Assembly (NCBI RefSeq): GCF_936928535.1
Contig: NZ_CAKZHY010000098.1
Location: 1-64,000 of the forward strand
Reading direction: 5' to 3'
Origin: an uncultured Bradyrhizobium sp.
GTDB lineage: Bacteria; Pseudomonadota; Alphaproteobacteria; Rhizobiales; Xanthobacteraceae
DNA: 64,000 nucleotides
Below the pieces are notes generated by a model that saw only the letters and a list, made by a program, of their open reading frames with translations, had not been told where the DNA came from and searched no databases. Positions 7,264-16,739 of the stretch are shown one piece after another (the first letter of the stretch is position 1; each line of letters begins with the position of its first letter). The translations under genes and the position numbers were made by a program.

Positions 7264-8118
7264 TCAGGCTTCGCTGCGTATATCCGCCAATTCACGCGCC
7301 ATGGCAACAAAGCCGGAGATAGGGATGGTCTCGGCGCGCCGCGTGGCATCGACGCCGGCAGCTTGCGCTAGTCGCGCGGGATCGACGCCCAGCGATTTCA
7401 GGCTCTGCCGCAGCATTTTCCGGCGCTGTCCGAAGGCGGCGGCAGCGACCTGTTCGAGCAGCTTGCGATCGCACGGCAGAGGTTCCGCGCGCGGCACCAG
7501 GCGCACGACGGAGGAGGTGACTTTCGGCGGCGGCACGAAGGCGGACGGTGCAATGTCGAACAGGATCTTGGTCTCGCAGCGCCAGTTGGCGAGCACGCCG
7601 AGCCGGCCATAGGCGTCCTCGTCCTCACGCGCCACGATGCGCTCGCCGACCTCGCGCTGAAACATCAGCACCATCATGTCGTACCAGGGCGGCCAGGGCT
7701 CGATGGTGAGCCAGTTGATCAGAAGCTGGGTCGCGATGTTGTAGGGCAGATTGGCAACGATCCTGGCGCGCTCGCCCGCAAGCAGCGGGCGCGGGTCGAA
7801 GGTCATGGCATCGCCATGCACGATCTCGAGCCTGTCAGGGTAGCGCGCGGAAATATCCTGCAAGGCCGGGATCGCACGCTCGTCATGCTCGATCGCGATG
7901 ACGCGCTTGGCACCGAGGGCGAGCAGCGCCCGTGTCAGTCCACCGGGGCCGGGGCCGATCTCGACAATGACGCTCTCTTCGAGCGGAGCGGCCGCCCGGG
8001 CGATGCGCGCGGTCAGATTGAGATCGAGCAGAAAGTTCTGGCCGAGCGATTTGCGGGCCGACAGAGCGTGCTGGCGAATGACCTCGCGCAGCGGCGGGAG
8101 GTCGTCGATCGCGCTCAT
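7264..8118 (-). CDS. rsmA: 16S rRNA (adenine(1518)-N6/adenine(1519)-N6)-dimethyltransferase
   Basis: A 284-residue KsgA/RsmA protein that dimethylates two adjacent adenines near the 3' end of 16S rRNA during 30S maturation. The SAM-binding motif VIVEIGPGPGGLTRALL (near residue 50) and the catalytic motif IV ANLPYNIAT (near residue 120) are both intact. QREVGERIVA and the C-terminal helical domain match the family, as does the length. Its ATG overlaps the stop of pdxA as ATGA, showing translational coupling, as in many Proteobacteria where surA-pdxA-rsmA are adjacent. Confidence 0.97.
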   Translation of the reverse strand: MSAIDDLPPLREVIRQHALSARKSLGQNFLLDLNLTARIARAAAPLEESVIVEIGPGPGGLTRALLALGAKRVIAIEHDERAIPALQDISARYPDRLEIVHGDAMTFDPRPLLAGERARIVANLPYNIATQLLINWLTIEPWPPWYDMMVLMFQREVGERIVAREDEDAYGRLGVLANWRCETKILFDIAPSAFVPPPKVTSSVVRLVPRAEPLPCDRKLLEQVAAAAFGQRRKMLRQSLKSLGVDPARLAQAAGVDATRRAETIPISGFVAMARELADIRSEA

Positions 8119-9128
8119 CAGCTGTTCGCGGCCGCCATGCGGCTCGCAAGCTTGAGCGCGGCGATCAGGCTCGCAGGGTTCGCCTTGCCGGTGCCGGCGA
8201 TGTCGAAGGCGGTGCCATGGTCCGGCGAGGTGCGGATGAAGGGCAGGCCCAGCGTGACGTTGACGGCATCGTCGAACGCCACGGTCTTGATCGGGATCAG
8301 AGCCTGATCGTGATACATGCAGACGGCGCAGTCGTAGCTGTTGCGCGCGGCTTCATGGAACATGGTGTCGGCGGGCAGCGGCCCCCTGGCGTCGATGCCT
8401 TCGTTGCGCAGCACCTTGAGCGCCGGCGCGATCACGGTCTGCTCCTCATGGCCGAGCGAGCCATCCTCGCCGGCATGCGGATTGAGTCCTGATACCGCGA
8501 TGCGCGGTTGCGCAATGCCGAAGCGGGACTTCAGCTCGGTCGCAACGATGCGCACCGTCGAGACGATCAGGTCGCTCGTGAGCTGGGTGAGGGCATCGCG
8601 CAGCGAGACGTGGATCGTCACCGGCACCACGGCGAGCCGCGGCGACCATAGCATCATCACCGGCTGTGGTGCGCGGCCGTTCGCTCCTGCGAGCTCGGCG
8701 AGAAATTCGGTGTGGCCGGGATGGCGGAAGCCGGCGCGGTAGAGCACGCTCTTGGCAATCGGATTGGTGACGACGGCGCTGGCGCGGCCTGCGCGGACAT
8801 CGGCGACCGCCTCGCGGATCGAGACGAGCGCGGCCGGTGCGCTCGAGGCGTCGGGTTTGCCGGGCTCCGCGGTCGCGCTCTCGCCGGTCGCAACGACGGG
8901 CAGGGCGTCGGCAAAGGCGGCCACGGCCTCGCTGGGGTTCACCGAGGCGATCTCGATGTCGGCGCCGAGCGCTTTGGCGCGTCGGGCGATCAGCGCCTCG
9001 TCGCCGCGCAGATAGAAGGCGGGCAGGCCGAGCTCGCGGCGCCTGAGCCAGGCGGCGATGGTGATGTCGGGGCCGATGCCGGCGGGCTCTCCGAGCGTGA
9101 GCGCGAGGGGCTTTGCGGGAGCGGCCAT
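8118..9128 (-). CDS. pdxA: 4-hydroxythreonine-4-phosphate dehydrogenase
   Basis: A 336-residue PdxA, which oxidises 4-phosphohydroxy-L-threonine in the DXP-dependent pyridoxal phosphate pathway. Family signatures include LTLGEPAGIGPDI at the N-terminus, TNPIAKSVLYRAGFRHPGHT in the centre, GLNPHAGEDGSLGHEE (metal-binding His) and MYHDQALIPIK. It ends PFIRTSPDHGTAFDIAGTGK, the normal family end. It overlaps rsmA (ATGA) and is itself overlapped by the SurA-like gene stop (ATGA), so the three are translationally coupled. Confidence 0.97.
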   Translation of the reverse strand: MAAPAKPLALTLGEPAGIGPDITIAAWLRRRELGLPAFYLRGDEALIARRAKALGADIEIASVNPSEAVAAFADALPVVATGESATAEPGKPDASSAPAALVSIREAVADVRAGRASAVVTNPIAKSVLYRAGFRHPGHTEFLAELAGANGRAPQPVMMLWSPRLAVVPVTIHVSLRDALTQLTSDLIVSTVRIVATELKSRFGIAQPRIAVSGLNPHAGEDGSLGHEEQTVIAPALKVLRNEGIDARGPLPADTMFHEAARNSYDCAVCMYHDQALIPIKTVAFDDAVNVTLGLPFIRTSPDHGTAFDIAGTGKANPASLIAALKLASRMAAANS

Positions 9129-10087
9129 CAGCGGTTGCGATATTCGATCATCGCCGCTTTACGGAGCTCGTCGAGATAGGCCTTCTGGGTCTTCTCGTAT
9201 TTCTCCACGTACATCTTGTCGCGGATCTCGCGCTTCTTCGGCGTGTCGATCGTGGTCGGCTTGCGGTCGCACAGCACCACCATTTCGATGCCCGCCTTGG
9301 TCACCTCGGGCGCGGTGAGGTGGCCGACCGGGGTGTCGTCGAGCACCTTGCGCAGCGCCTCCGGCAGATCGGCCGTGGTCTTGGTGACGCTCTCGCGAAT
9401 GGTGGCGTTCGGCGTCGAGCGGAATAGCGAATTGGCTTCCTCGCAGCTCCCGATGCGGGCGCGATAAGTCTCGGCTTCCTTCATCCGCGACTCCTGCAAG
9501 CCCGCAGACGAGCCGCGTGGCACGATCAGCACGATCGGCTGCATCTTGTATTCGGTGCCCTCGATCTGGAGCTTCTCGGTGCCCCCTTCGCGCACCTTGT
9601 CGGCGACGTCCTTCTCGCCGACGATCAGCTTCTCCTTGAACCGGCCACGTACGAGGCTGGTCCAGACCATTTCGGACTTCATGCGGCTCTTGAGGACGTC
9701 AGGACGGATGCCCTTGACCTCGAGCGACTTGGTGAGCTGATCGGGCGTGATGCGCATGCGCTGCGCCATACCCTCATAGGACTGGTTGACGTCGGAGACT
9801 GTGGGATCGACGCCGTATTTCTTGCCTTCCTTGAGCTTGATCTTGTCGTCGATCAGCTCGTTGATGACGTCCTGCCGGCTCGGCGTCTTCTGTGTCGTCA
9901 GCGTATCGAGCTTGGAGCGCTGCTCGATGTCGTAATCGGTAATGGGGTCACCGTTGACCATCACCACGATGTTCTGCGCCCGGGCCGGTGTGCCGGCGAG
10001 GACGAGTATGGCGATCAACACGGCGCCGAGGGCAGGAGTGAGGAGGCGGAAAACAGGCAAGGTGGTCGTCATGGTTGTCGCTCGCAT
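9128..10087 (-). CDS. surA: SurA-like periplasmic chaperone / peptidyl-prolyl isomerase
   Basis: A 319-residue periplasmic protein with a signal peptide ending in TPARA-Q (residue ~37). Then comes a SurA N-terminal chaperone domain beginning IVVMVNGDPITDYDIEQRSK and continuing INELIDDKIKLKEGKKYGV. A rotamase-like segment follows (about residues 190-285, with VGHLTAPEVTKAGIEMV). It is expected to guide outer-membrane proteins such as LptD through the periplasm. Only one degenerate PPIase domain is present, as is usual in Rhizobiales, against two in E. coli SurA. It lies between lptD and pdxA. The leader also contains a second ATG five codons in. Confidence 0.9.
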   Translation of the reverse strand: MRATTMTTTLPVFRLLTPALGAVLIAILVLAGTPARAQNIVVMVNGDPITDYDIEQRSKLDTLTTQKTPSRQDVINELIDDKIKLKEGKKYGVDPTVSDVNQSYEGMAQRMRITPDQLTKSLEVKGIRPDVLKSRMKSEMVWTSLVRGRFKEKLIVGEKDVADKVREGGTEKLQIEGTEYKMQPIVLIVPRGSSAGLQESRMKEAETYRARIGSCEEANSLFRSTPNATIRESVTKTTADLPEALRKVLDDTPVGHLTAPEVTKAGIEMVVLCDRKPTTIDTPKKREIRDKMYVEKYEKTQKAYLDELRKAAMIEYRNR

Positions 10088-10141
10088 GTCAGCCGAGATG
10101 ATCCTGCGATAGGGATCGCGCGGCCGGCATTTTGGACGGGT

Positions 10142-12628
10142 TCACTGGATGCCGGTGGAACTGCTGGACGCCGCCGAGTTCGCGATCGTGCGCAAGCCGA
10201 TCTGGAACATGAACGCGTGGCTCAGCACGGGCGGCGTGGTGCCCGCGGAATAGCTATACGAAGTTACATAGTTCGCCGCCAGCACGAAGCAATCGTCGAC
10301 ATAGCCGGCGCCGAGCACATATTGGTTGATCTTGTTGGCCTGGAGATCCCAGCGCGCCGAGCCCGTCACCACCCAGTTGGTCGCGACCTTGAGCGAGCCC
10401 GACGTCAGGATGCCCTCGCGCCGGGTCAGGTAGCCAAGTTCAGGCTGGGCCGCGTAATTGCCGTACAGCATGCTGACCGACCAGCGATTGAAATTGGCGC
10501 GGCCTTCCGCCTCGAAGCGCTGGAAGTTCCAGGTCTGCTCGTCCATGCGGGAGCGGACGCTGAACGTATAGGTGCTGTTCGGCGAGTAGCTGGCGCTGGC
10601 GACATAATCCGAACGCGGCTTGTCGAGACCGGAATTGATGCCGGTATTGATGGAGTCCTGCACCGCGAAGGAGTTCATGCCGAACAGCTGGTAGGACTGG
10701 CCGAACAGCACCTTGATCGCGCCGCCATGGTCGAACTGGGTGGTCGACTGCACGCCGACATTGGCGCGGCCGCCGCCCTCGACACGGTCATAGCCGGAGA
10801 ACTTGTCGACGCTGAACAGGTTCGAGGCGTCGAACACCATGCTCTGCGCATCCTCGTTCGGAAGCCTGCCGGCATAGGTCTCGTTGGGACGGATGATGAC
10901 CTGCGCGATCGGCTCGATGGTGGTCGAGCCCCAGGGCTGAACGTTGATGAAGGGATAGCGGTATTCGAGACCAACGGTCGGCATCAGGCGGAACGCCTGG
11001 GTGTCGCCGACCGGCAGGTAGTTCGAAACGCCCGGCTGGTTCGAGACCTCGGAGTTGATCGCATCGGCGCGCAGGATCGCGAACGGCGTCCAGATCTCGC
11101 CGAACGGATCGGTGTAGGACTTGCGCCACTGCGCCTCCGCCGACAGGCGGGTGTAGGTGCCGGGGAAGCCGCGCAGCAGGCACTGCGTCGGTGTGCGCGC
11201 GAGCGGATCGGCCGAGGCCATCGTGCACAGGCCGTTGGTATTGGCCGTCGTCGTGATCGGATCGAACGCCGCGTCGTTACGCGTCAGGTTGACGAAATTC
11301 GTCTTGTAGGAGACCTCGCCGCCGAAGATCGGATAGTTGAGCACGTTCGAGTAGTCGATCACGGGATAGATAACCGGGACCTGCTGCTGATTGCCCGAGA
11401 AGCTCAGGAAGTACATCGTGCGGGCGTCGAAGAAGCTGCGATTGCCGACGCCGGTCAGATAAAGCTGCGAGATCGCTTCCGTTGGTAGATTCAGGAACGA
11501 TCCGAGCGGATCGCGATAGGCCGCCAGGCGGTAGTCCGACATGAAATAGTAATCGGACAGAAGAACGCCGTCCCAGCCCCAGACCCATTTGTCGTTCAGC
11601 GCGAACTGGCCCTTGGTCTCGACGCCGCCGCGGAACTGGCGGTCGCCGGGCTGGCCGGCGAAATTGCCCGGATTGAGCTGGTCGATGCCGTAGACACGGA
11701 CCTGATAGGCGCCATCCAGCAGGCGCTGGCGGAACTCGGCCTGGAACAGCACGCCCTGCTTGGAGGTGATGCGCGGGTTGAACGTCGCGTCCATATCGGG
11801 CGCAATCGCCCAATAGAACGGGACTTCGACGCCGTAACCGAACGCCGTGTAGGAGGTGAAGCCCGGCATCAGGAAGCCGGTCTTGCGCTTCACGGTCGGA
11901 TCGGGCGTCGAGAAGTAAGGCATATAGGCGAGCGGCACGCCGAAGAATTCGAGCTGCGCCGTCTCGAAATACAGCATCTTCTCCTGCTGGTCGTGGATGA
12001 TGCGGGCACCCTTGACCTGCCAGAGCGGGGGCTTCTTCGGATCGTCCCGGCACGGCGCGCAGGCGGTGTAGACGCCGTTCTCGAACACGGTGTAGTTGCC
12101 CGAGGAGCGATCGGCGCGGGTCGCGGCCATCCGGGTCTGATCCTCGGTGTCCACGCGCAGCGAATCGACGAAACCGTCGCGGTAGTCGTCGGACAGATCC
12201 AGTATCTCGGCATAGGTGATCTTGCCGTCGGCATCCGTCATCCGGATGTTGCCCTCGGCATGCAGCCGCTTGGTCTTCTGGTCGTAGATGACCCTGTCGG
12301 CTTCGACGCTGGTGCCGTTGTAGAACAGCTGAACGTTGCCGACCGCCGAGACGCGCGAATTGTTGTAGTCGTAGTCGACCTCTGTCGCCTGCACGAGCAT
12401 CTGGCCGTCATTGGCGGCCCGCGGCGGCTTCGGACGCGGCGGCAGCGGATTGTAGGTGAAGCCCTGCGCGGCGGCAGGCGCGACCGCTGCAACGTTCATC
12501 ATTCCGGCCAGCGAAACGGTCGCGACCAGCGCGAGCAGGATCCGACGGACAGACAAGCCGTATCCGTTCGCGCGCACGCGGGTGCGCGACGTCGGTTCAG
12601 ACACGGGTCCTCGTTGGACGGCAGTCAC
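10142..12628 (-). CDS. lptD: LPS-assembly outer-membrane protein
   Basis: An 828-residue LptD, the beta-barrel that inserts LPS into the outer leaflet. The signal peptide ends near PAAAQG. An OstA/LptA-like N-terminal domain follows (MLVQATEVDYDYNNSRVSAV...VIYDQKTKRLHAEGNI), then the long C-terminal barrel with PFYWAIAPDMDATFNPR and GLEYRYPF, ending in a beta strand (HAFMFQIGLRTI). The start is a GTG at 12628 with GGAGG seven bases before it, sharing one base with the lptG stop (TAGTG). The frame remains open to 12694, but that leader lies inside lptG. Barrel assembly needs the BamA complex and, plausibly, the neighbouring SurA. Confidence 0.96.
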   Translation of the reverse strand: MTAVQRGPVSEPTSRTRVRANGYGLSVRRILLALVATVSLAGMMNVAAVAPAAAQGFTYNPLPPRPKPPRAANDGQMLVQATEVDYDYNNSRVSAVGNVQLFYNGTSVEADRVIYDQKTKRLHAEGNIRMTDADGKITYAEILDLSDDYRDGFVDSLRVDTEDQTRMAATRADRSSGNYTVFENGVYTACAPCRDDPKKPPLWQVKGARIIHDQQEKMLYFETAQLEFFGVPLAYMPYFSTPDPTVKRKTGFLMPGFTSYTAFGYGVEVPFYWAIAPDMDATFNPRITSKQGVLFQAEFRQRLLDGAYQVRVYGIDQLNPGNFAGQPGDRQFRGGVETKGQFALNDKWVWGWDGVLLSDYYFMSDYRLAAYRDPLGSFLNLPTEAISQLYLTGVGNRSFFDARTMYFLSFSGNQQQVPVIYPVIDYSNVLNYPIFGGEVSYKTNFVNLTRNDAAFDPITTTANTNGLCTMASADPLARTPTQCLLRGFPGTYTRLSAEAQWRKSYTDPFGEIWTPFAILRADAINSEVSNQPGVSNYLPVGDTQAFRLMPTVGLEYRYPFINVQPWGSTTIEPIAQVIIRPNETYAGRLPNEDAQSMVFDASNLFSVDKFSGYDRVEGGGRANVGVQSTTQFDHGGAIKVLFGQSYQLFGMNSFAVQDSINTGINSGLDKPRSDYVASASYSPNSTYTFSVRSRMDEQTWNFQRFEAEGRANFNRWSVSMLYGNYAAQPELGYLTRREGILTSGSLKVATNWVVTGSARWDLQANKINQYVLGAGYVDDCFVLAANYVTSYSYSAGTTPPVLSHAFMFQIGLRTIANSAASSSSTGIQ

Positions 12629-13725
12629 TAACCGTCCTCCTGGTACAGCAAGGCCAAAAAGCCGGTGAGGCCGCCCACCACTACGGGCAACCACGCCGCA
12701 GCGATCGGATGCATCAACTCAGCCTTGCTCAAGTCTTCAGTCACTTTCGACAAAACGTAGAGCAGAAAGCCTGCGCCCACGCCACTCAAAACCATCTTCT
12801 GTACGCCACCCATCCGGAAGAAGCGCAACGACACGGAGGCCGCGAGCATCACCATGGCTGCGAGCAAAAACGGCTGTGCCAGTAGCTTGTGATACTGGAG
12901 TCGATAGCCGGCTGTCGCGAAGCCCGAACTCTCGGACGAGCGGATGTAGCTCGGTAGTTGCCAAAAGGACACAGTCTCGGGTGTGGAAAAGCTGTTGCGG
13001 ACCTGCGCCTCGGTCAGCGTCGTCGGAATCTCGAGGCTCGCCTGATCGACCGGCGGGGCATCGAGCGTGAAACGGCGCACGCCCCTGAACAGCCAATGGC
13101 CTTGCTCGAGCGTCGCCTCGCGCGCCTCGATCCGCTCCTTGAAGTGCTGATCTGTGTCAAACCGGAACAGCGTGAGGCCTGTCAGCCGGATGCCCTGCTG
13201 CTCGCTGCGTGCGGCATTGATGATGGTCTGGCCGTCGCTGGTGACCTGGTTGAGCCAAAAGCCGGAGGCGTCCTGGATGCCGCCGCCGGGCGCCGAGCCG
13301 AACAGCTCGGCTTCCATGCGCTTGGAGAGCTCGCGTAAGTTTGCCGACATCGGATTGTAGGCGACGGTGGCGAGCACGCCGATCACCAGCGCGCTGCCGA
13401 GCGCGGGCGAGATGAACTGCCAGGCCGAGATGCCGGCGGCGCGCGCCACCACGAGCTCGAGCCGGCGGGAGAGGGCGAGATAGCATGTCATGGCGCCGAT
13501 CAGCATGCAGAACGGCGTCAGCTTCTCCAGCAGTTGCGGCACCCGGAACAGCGAGGTCTCGGCCACCATGATCGCGGAGGCGGACGCCAGGCCTGAAGTC
13601 TTGCGCACCATCTCGATGTAGTCGACCAGCACCAGCAGCAGGAAAATGCTCGCGAACACGCCGAGTGCGGCGACCACGAAGCGGCCGGCGAAATAGCGTC
13701 CGAGCGTGTTGGTGAGCATGCTCAT
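12628..13725 (-). CDS. lptG: LPS export ABC permease LptG
   Basis: A 365-residue inner-membrane permease (YjgP/YjgQ family) of the LptB2FGC transporter. Transmembrane segments lie near residues 15-35, 65-85 and 100-120 and three near the C-terminus (PFLLAAMVMLAASVSLRFF, VGAGFLLYVLSKV, AAWLPVVVGGLTGFLALLY). A periplasmic beta-jellyroll lies between them (about 130-270). It overlaps lptF as ATGA and lptD by one base. LptG follows LptF in order and is distinguished by position and by ending just before lptD. Confidence 0.95.
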   Translation of the reverse strand: MSMLTNTLGRYFAGRFVVAALGVFASIFLLLVLVDYIEMVRKTSGLASASAIMVAETSLFRVPQLLEKLTPFCMLIGAMTCYLALSRRLELVVARAAGISAWQFISPALGSALVIGVLATVAYNPMSANLRELSKRMEAELFGSAPGGGIQDASGFWLNQVTSDGQTIINAARSEQQGIRLTGLTLFRFDTDQHFKERIEAREATLEQGHWLFRGVRRFTLDAPPVDQASLEIPTTLTEAQVRNSFSTPETVSFWQLPSYIRSSESSGFATAGYRLQYHKLLAQPFLLAAMVMLAASVSLRFFRMGGVQKMVLSGVGAGFLLYVLSKVTEDLSKAELMHPIAAAWLPVVVGGLTGFLALLYQEDG

Positions 13726-14891
13726 GCGGCGGCCGGCCGTCCGAACAGCCGCGCAACCCGCGCGTTAGACCTGTTGATGGCTTCCAGCAGGCCGGGCGGC
13801 GGCTCGACCACGATGCCACCGACGATCATCCAGAGGCCGGTGCCGATCGCAGTCACCAGCATCGCATATTGCACGCCGGCGACGAACGGCGTCTTCACGG
13901 CCATCACCGAGCAGGCAAAGCCGGCCATGCGCAGTCCGAACACCGCGAGCACCGAGCCGCCGATCGAGAAGTTGCGGCTCTGCCGCGTCGTGCGCGGCGC
14001 GCCGAGGAACGCGAAGGTCAGCGCCGCAAAGGCGAACGGGTAGAGCGGCGCCATCAGGCGATCATGCAGCTCCGACCAGAACTGGCCGGGGACCGCCTTG
14101 TAGACGGGATCGTCCTGGGACGGCGCGAACAGCTCCCAGAGATAACGCTCGCGAATGCCGAGCGTGACGTCGTGACCCTGATTGCCGAACTTCGACATGT
14201 CGAAGCCATAGCGGCCGAATGCCACCAGCGCGGGATCGCGCTTGCCGGCCTCGAAACGTTCGAGATTGCCGTCCTTGAGCACCAGGAACGATCCGTTCTC
14301 GTTCTTCACGACCTCGCCGTGCTCGGCGACGATCGAGACGCGCTCATTCGGATCGCGGCGGTCGTCGATGAAGATGCCGGCGAGGATGCCGCCGGGCAGC
14401 CGCTCGCGGATGCGGATCGTGAGGTTCTTGTCGAGCTGGGCGAAGCGGCCGGGCTGCAGGATGTTGGTGAGCACGTCGGCGGTGATCTCGGCATCCCATT
14501 GCTTGATCCGCCGCATGCCGTCGGGGGCGAGATAGGCCGCGATGAAGGCGACCAGCAGCGCCACCACGCAGGTGGCGTAGAAGAACGGATAGAATAGCCG
14601 GAACGGCGAGAAGCCGGCGGCATTCATCACGATGATCTCGGAATCGGTCGCGAGCTTGTTCAGCGTGTGCGAGATCGCGATCATCAGCGCGATCGGCGAG
14701 ATGATCAGCACCAGCGCGGGGATCACGAGGCTGGTGATGCCGAGGAAGGTCAGGATGGTTTGACCCTGGCTCGTCATCAGGTCGATGCCCCGCAACGCCT
14801 GCGTAATCCAGATCACGCCGGTGAGGCTGACCAGGACGAGCGCAAACGACGCCAGCGTCGTGCGGAAAATATACCTGTCAATCGACCCCAT
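13722..14891 (-). CDS. lptF: LPS export ABC permease LptF
   Basis: A 389-residue YjgP/YjgQ-family permease starting MGSIDRYIFRTTLASFALVL, the typical LptF opening (family proteins start .RY..R). Three N-terminal membrane helices, a periplasmic jellyroll domain (about 140-280) and three C-terminal helices are visible. It pairs with LptG and the LptB ATPase, which is not encoded here, to lift LPS from the inner membrane. It is the first gene of the minus-strand operon lptF-lptG-lptD-surA-pdxA-rsmA, so the operon promoter should lie in 14892-15233. Confidence 0.95.
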   Translation of the reverse strand: MGSIDRYIFRTTLASFALVLVSLTGVIWITQALRGIDLMTSQGQTILTFLGITSLVIPALVLIISPIALMIAISHTLNKLATDSEIIVMNAAGFSPFRLFYPFFYATCVVALLVAFIAAYLAPDGMRRIKQWDAEITADVLTNILQPGRFAQLDKNLTIRIRERLPGGILAGIFIDDRRDPNERVSIVAEHGEVVKNENGSFLVLKDGNLERFEAGKRDPALVAFGRYGFDMSKFGNQGHDVTLGIRERYLWELFAPSQDDPVYKAVPGQFWSELHDRLMAPLYPFAFAALTFAFLGAPRTTRQSRNFSIGGSVLAVFGLRMAGFACSVMAVKTPFVAGVQYAMLVTAIGTGLWMIVGGIVVEPPPGLLEAINRSNARVARLFGRPAAA

Positions 14892-15233
14892 GCGCTACCG
14901 CACGAATCCCACCAAAGCCCCAACGCGCACACCGGAAATTCCTGATGTCCGACCAATCCCCTGACAGGGATCCCCAAGGCCGGCCAACCACCTCTTCCGG
15001 AGGCTTACTTTCTCACTACCATCCCTTTGATCCGTCAACAAAATGGCTGACCCAAGGCACCGTCAATATATGGTTAATATTTCCCTCGATGTGACCTCCA
15101 CGCCACGGGCGGTGCTTGGCATTGTCAGCGCTTCTCGCCCATAGTGTGGAAAGCAGAGTGAATCGCCGTTCAGCCCAGGCCTCTGGCCGTCCCGGTTGAT
15201 CGAAAAAAGTCCCATGAATCCGAGGAGTTACCC
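14892..15233. other. Divergent intergenic region between lptF and pepA
   Basis: This 342-base stretch has no convincing frame. An A+T-rich patch at about 15060-15085 (containing TATATGGTTAATATT) is the likeliest promoter area in an otherwise G+C-rich stretch, but I cannot assign a consensus with confidence. GAGGAG lies just before the pepA ATG. Confidence 0.5.
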
Positions 15234-16733
15234 ATGTCCGATGCCATCAAGGTCGGCTTTGTCCCGCTCGCCTCCGCCACCCGTGGCATTCTGGTCGTGT
15301 TTTGTGACGAGGCTCTGAAGGTCGGCCCGGCGACGGCCAAGGCGCTCGGCGGTGCTGGCGAACTCGTGAAGCGGGCGGCGGCGGCGGGCTCCTTCAAGGG
15401 CAAAAGCGGTGCGGCCCTGGACATCCTCGCCCCCGAAGGTCTCAAGGCCGAACGGCTGATCGTGATCGGGACCGGGAAGGCCGGAGGCCTGAAGGGCAAC
15501 GACTTCCTCAAGTTCGGCGGCATGGCGGCCGGCAAGCTCAAGGCGGGTTCCGCTGCCATGACCATCATGGCGGAACTGCCTGACGGCGCCATGAACACCG
15601 AGCAGACGGTCGCGATCGCGTCGGGCCTGCGCTTGCGCGCCTACAAGTTCGATCGTTACAAGACCAAGAAGAAGGAGGGCGAGGAGGGCGCCTTGCGCGC
15701 CGACGTGTCGCTCGCGGTCGGCGATGTGGCGGCGGCGAAGAAGGCCTTTGCCTCGGCAGGCGCAGTCGTCGATGGTGTCATCATCGCGCGCGATCTCGTC
15801 AACGAGCCGCCGAACGTGCTTTTCCCCGAGGAGTTCGCGCGCCGCGCGGGCCAGCTCAGGAAGCTCGGCGTGCGAATCGAGGTGCTCGACGTCAAGGCGA
15901 TGCAGAAGCTCGGCATGGGCGCGTTGCTCGGCGTCGGCCAGGGTTCGGCGCGACCGAGCCGCACCGTGATCATGCGCTGGGACGGGGGCAAGAAGGGCGA
16001 GGCGCCGGTCGCCTTCGTCGGCAAGGGCGTCTGCTTCGACACCGGCGGCATCTCGATCAAGGCGGCCGGCAGTATGGAGGACATGAAGGGCGATATGGGG
16101 GGCGCGGCCTGCGTCGTCGGCCTGATGCACGCGCTCGCAGCCCGCAAGGCCAAGGCCAACGTGGTCGGCGCCATCGGCCTCGTCGAGAACATGCCCGATG
16201 GCAATGCGCAGCGACCGGGCGACATCGTCACCTCGATGTCCGGCCAGACTATCGAGATCATCAACACCGACGCCGAGGGCCGCCTCGTGCTGGCCGACGT
16301 GCTCTGGTACGTCGCCAAGAAGACCAAGCCGAAATTCATGGTGGACCTGGCGACGCTCACCGGCGCGATCGTGGTCGCGCTCGGCACCGATCATGCCGGC
16401 ATGTTCTCCAACAATGACGAGCTTGCCGGGCGTCTGCTCGCGGCGGGCATCGAAAGCGGCGAGAAGGTCTGGCGCCTGCCGCTCGGTCCCGAATACGACA
16501 AGCTGATCGATTCCCAGTTCGCCGACATGAAGAACACAGGCGGCCGCCACGGCGGCTCGATCACCGCGGCGCAATTCCTGCAGCGCTTCGTCGACGGCAC
16601 GCCCTGGGCGCATCTCGACATCGCCGGCACCGCGATGGGCGCGCCCAAGACCGACATCAACCAGAGCTGGGGGTCTGGCTACGGCGTCCGCCTGCTCGAT
16701 CGTCTGGTCGCGGATCACTATGAGCGCAAATGA
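15234..16733 (+). CDS. pepA: Leucyl (cytosol) aminopeptidase, M17 family
   Basis: A 499-residue M17 aminopeptidase. The C-terminal catalytic domain carries GKGVCFDTGGISIKAAGSM (metal-binding Lys and Asp), DMGGAACV and the hallmark NTDAEGRLVLADVL near residue 340. The normal family end is GGSITAAQFLQRFVDG and HLDIAGTAMG. It removes N-terminal residues from peptides in the cytoplasm as a hexamer with two metal ions. The N-terminal domain is also present, so the protein is full length. holC begins six bases after its stop, a conserved pepA-holC pairing. Confidence 0.97.
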   Translation: MSDAIKVGFVPLASATRGILVVFCDEALKVGPATAKALGGAGELVKRAAAAGSFKGKSGAALDILAPEGLKAERLIVIGTGKAGGLKGNDFLKFGGMAAGKLKAGSAAMTIMAELPDGAMNTEQTVAIASGLRLRAYKFDRYKTKKKEGEEGALRADVSLAVGDVAAAKKAFASAGAVVDGVIIARDLVNEPPNVLFPEEFARRAGQLRKLGVRIEVLDVKAMQKLGMGALLGVGQGSARPSRTVIMRWDGGKKGEAPVAFVGKGVCFDTGGISIKAAGSMEDMKGDMGGAACVVGLMHALAARKAKANVVGAIGLVENMPDGNAQRPGDIVTSMSGQTIEIINTDAEGRLVLADVLWYVAKKTKPKFMVDLATLTGAIVVALGTDHAGMFSNNDELAGRLLAAGIESGEKVWRLPLGPEYDKLIDSQFADMKNTGGRHGGSITAAQFLQRFVDGTPWAHLDIAGTAMGAPKTDINQSWGSGYGVRLLDRLVADHYERK

Positions 16734-16739
16734 CGCACG

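Noticed and set aside
14892..15233. FixK box TTGATCCGTCAA near 15029
   Set aside because: The spacing between half-sites is four bases, not six, so it does not fit the TTGA-N6-TCAA box.
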